In this document: piece by piece, positions 1-64,000 of the stretch
Layout of the letters: every line of letters starts with the position of its first letter
Position numbering within the stretch: the stretch's first letter is position 1
Source of the DNA: Alviniconcha marisindica
Lineage: Eukaryota; Mollusca; Gastropoda; Provannidae
Direction of reading: 5' to 3'
Length of the DNA: 64,000 nt
NCBI GenBank assembly: GCA_018857735.1
Contig: JABMCL010003469.1
Span: 188,501 to 252,500, forward strand
Notes under the pieces: model-generated
Database searches by the model: none
What the model was told of the DNA's origin: nothing
Seen by the model: only the letters and a program-made list of their open reading frames with translations
Made by a program: the position numbers and the translations under genes

Positions 1-60774
<60,774 letters not shown>

Positions 60775-62900
60775 AGGGACAAGAGTCTGCAGAGGGAACT
60801 GCGCTTCTAGGCGGTGACAGAGACACTCGCAGAAATCATGACATCAGTCTTCCAGCAGTGGTAGTGGTCAGGACTCACAGCAGATTACAATCACAACCTG
60901 AAGGTGTTACAACAGCAGTCATGACCTGAAGGTGTTACAACAGCAGTCATGACCTGAAGATGTTACAACAGTAGTCATGACCTGAAGATTTCATGATAGT
61001 TGTCATGACTTGAAGATATGATGGGAGTCATGACAAAGATTTTGTGATAGCAGTTGAATCCTGACTTAAGCATTTCATGAAGATTTCATAATAACAATCA
61101 TTATTTGAAGATTTTTTGACAGCTGATGTGACTTGAAGATTTTATAACCGCAAATCACGGTGTGACTCAAAGTATAATGATTGAGACTGTGAGGTGAAGG
61201 GTTCCTGAATGCTGACCTGCCACATGAAATCAAGAAGTACGTTGTTTGCACCCTTTCTTCTGGGAATGCACAGAGTGTACTGTGCTGGATTCTTCTGGAG
61301 GAATGTTGTATTTCAGTCACAAGTCAAATTTGACCATGCAGACCGGACTTTCATTTCCATTTGCGACACAGGACTGGATTCCATGTTTTTATTCATTGCC
61401 AAGATAATGATTCTGTTAAGTATTTGTATAACTACTCTTCTGAAGTTACTTTATTGTACATACATTTCTTAAATGGCATTTGAGGTTTAAAAATATTTTT
61501 AGGTTTGTTTTGTTCGTGTGATGTGATGTGCATTGCATTTTTTAATGTTTTGTTTGCGAATTATTTCCTGCTGACAGTCTGGAATAACTTTTTTTCTTCC
61601 CTTGATTCACTTTTTGTCTGTTTGGGTTAGGAAAAGAAGTGAATGAAGATTATTTGTGAAATTTAGGGAGATTGTGAATAGCGGTTGTTTTTACTTGCTC
61701 ATGAACATTCTTTGGGAACTGTTTGTTTGGCCAGATTTGTGGGTTAAATTTATTGCAAACCATTAGTGCTCTTCTGAACTGATTTTCTTTCTTTCCCTGT
61801 TTTCGTTTCAGGATGGGTATATGATCAAGTTGAACATATGAATCATATTCATGAAAATTTGGTATCACTTATATTTATTTGGTTTTATTGTTATTTAGAT
61901 GTACAAAAAGTTTTCAGCTCTTTGTCTATTTGTATGTTCCTCCATGAGACAACATACAGCATTTAATTTGGATCATGAATTCATAATATGGCAAGTAAAA
62001 TTATACACATGGATGCATGTGGGCATGCCAGAAATCAGACAAACTGTAGGGTTCTGGCATCTAAATACCTGAAGAAAGAAAAATCGTCATTTTTCAAATT
62101 GAAACACTGGGACCATGTGAGGTAGGAACATGCATGGCTAGAGTTGTGTAGCAAAATGGAATTGTGGGGAAAAAAATGTGCACTATATTTTGTCTTTAAT
62201 TCCAGCCTGTATATGAATAGAAACATCCTGCACACAGCTGGTCCATCCTGCATGCACCCAGGAATGTAAGGAGGATGTACAGGTACCTGTTTGTGTATAA
62301 AATTATCATTATGGGAATTTTCCATGCTGACTGTGATATTTTTTCTTTGCCACCACTTTGTACAAGACTTCAGCATTGCAGTAACATGTTTGTGATTACA
62401 TATTTACTGCAGAGACTTGCTTTACGCTTTATCAAATAATATCAGCATGACGATTCTTTTCTGGTGAAAGGAGATCTATGTAAATAACAATATGCAAGTT
62501 TCACTTACTCTTTCTGTGATTAGTGCAGAAATGTTATTCTTCTGTTTTATGGTTTATTTTCCTTGTCTCTTCATTGTTACAAAGCAGTTTGGAAAGTGCA
62601 ATTTGAACTTGTGTTTCACTACTGAAGCAAGAGCTGTTTTGTTTCGTTTTTTGTGTGATTCTACTTGGATTTGAGAAAATAACATCAAAAGTGCCTGCTT
62701 ATTATTTACATAAAAACAACTCAAAGAAACAAAAGATTCATTCCGTCCTTCTGTACATGGTTAACAATTTTTATAAACTGTTTGAAATCTGATTGGTTAT
62801 ACTATTCCGTCCCAATTGTTTTATCATGAATTATTTTCTTTTTCTGTTTTACACGCATATATATATATATATTATAATAAAACACTCACTGTGATAAGAA
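60775..62900 (+). other. 3' untranslated region
   Basis: AT-rich non-coding sequence follows the stop codon. It begins with about three tandem copies of a 28-base unit containing TCATGACCTGAAG (60890-61010) and decayed continuations to about 61140. No long ORF or further splice-linked exon is seen. The end is placed after the AATAAA at 62876. Confidence 0.7.
62876..62881 (+). promoter_or_regulatory. Candidate polyadenylation signal AATAAA
   Basis: AATAAA lies in an AT-rich stretch just upstream of GT-rich DNA, the usual order for cleavage and polyadenylation. The distal position implies a 2.1 kb 3' UTR; an earlier non-canonical signal is possible. Confidence 0.55.
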
Positions 62901-62924
62901 TGATATACAATTGTTTGTTCTTAT

Positions 62925-62962
62925 ACTGTGCGTGTGTGTGCATGAGACAGAGGGACAGCTTG

Positions 62963-63004
<42 letters not shown>

Positions 63005-63038
63005 TAGAGAGAGAGGACAGCATGATCTGTGGTGTGTG

Positions 63039-63081
<43 letters not shown>

Positions 63082-63089
63082 GGACAGCT

Positions 63090-63147
<58 letters not shown>

Positions 63148-63239
63148 AGACAGAGGGACAGCTTGTACTCTGTGTGTGTGCATGAGACAGAGGGACAGCT
63201 TGTACTCTGTGTGTGTGCATGAGACAGGGGGACAGCTTG

Positions 63240-63315
<76 letters not shown>

Positions 63316-63418
63316 GACAGCTTGTACTCTGTGTGTGTGTGTGTGTGTGCGTATGAGACAGAGGGACAGCTTGTACTCTGTGTGTGTGCATGAGACAGAG
63401 GGACAGCTTGTACTGTGT

Positions 63419-63450
<32 letters not shown>

Positions 63451-63624
63451 GTGGTGTGTAGAGAGAGAGAGAGAGAGAGAGGGACAGATGGACAGCTTGT
63501 ACTCTGTGTGCATGTGTGTGTGCGCATGAAGGGACAGCTGACTGTGTGTGGTTGTGTGTGTGTGTGTGTGTGTTGTGTGGTGGTGTGTGGTGTGTGTGTG
63601 TGCATGAGACAGAGGGACAGCTTG

Positions 63625-63679
<55 letters not shown>

Positions 63680-63705
63680 ATGAGACAGAGGGACAGCTTG
63701 TACTC

Positions 63706-63765
<60 letters not shown>

Positions 63766-63805
63766 ATGAGACAGAGGGACAGCTTGTACTGTGTGTGTGT
63801 GTGTG

Positions 63806-63901
<96 letters not shown>

Positions 63902-63953
63902 CAGCTTGTACTCTGTGCATGTGTGGGTGCGCATGAGACAGAGGGACAGTTTG

Positions 63954-63999
<46 letters not shown>

Positions 64000-64000
64000 A
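62925..64000. repeat. Compound (GT)n minisatellite downstream of the gene
   Basis: About 15 units of variable-length (GT)n, sometimes with (GA)n, joined by the linker GCATGAGACAGAGGGACAGC with TTGTACT. It runs to the window end. Antisense frames give long His/Thr/Ser low-complexity ORFs that are not genes. Confidence 0.95.

Noticed and set aside
62872..63934. Minus-strand His/Thr-rich ORFs up to 344 codons
   Set aside because: Pure translation of (CA)n and its linkers downstream of the gene.

Overview
The window is eukaryotic genomic DNA. It has GT-AG introns of 0.2-2.8 kb, tRNA-derived SINEs, long (GT)n tracts and many minisatellites. The protein style and the dispersed repeats suggest a marine mollusc, probably a gastropod; this is a judgement from memory, not a search. 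Nearly everything belongs to one very large plus-strand gene. It enters the window already inside an exon at base 1 and ends at a TGA at 60772-60774, followed by about 2.1 kb of 3' UTR.

I chained 56 coding exons by reading frame, splice sites and intron phase. They give 12,999 in-frame bases, that is 4332 residues plus stop, with no internal stop. Residue numbers in this annotation count from the first complete codon in the window. Residues 1-1606 (exons 1-24) are an extracellular stack of GCC2/GCC3 (ephrin-receptor-like) cysteine modules of the CPAGYYCP type with many N-glycosylation sequons. Residues 1607-1941 (exons 25-30) are a cysteine-poor membrane-proximal region. Residues about 1942-1966 are one transmembrane helix. 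The cytoplasmic tail of about 2366 residues holds a juxtamembrane helical part, a run of short D-P-x-T-G-x-x-x-P-I repeats (about 2290-2690), a very long charged coiled coil (about 2716-3930), a compact globular region (about 3980-4135) and a short C-terminal coiled coil. I do not recognise a named orthologue, so no symbol is given. The signal peptide, start codon and promoter lie upstream of the window.

The introns are the surprising part. In about 21 of 55 introns, the tandem repeats next to an exon are copies of that exon's own splice junction: a few to several dozen exonic bases plus the adjacent donor or acceptor. Arrays range from 2 copies to about 45. Other intronic content includes a tRNA-SINE family (five copies or fragments), a dispersed element with an internal (GT)n core (three copies), a short dispersed repeat with a CTTA tail (four copies), and a decayed THAP-domain fragment joined to a second gene-like fragment in intron 13. 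After the gene, from about 62,930 to the window end, there is a compound (GT)n minisatellite. No RNA gene, CRISPR array or second intact gene was found.
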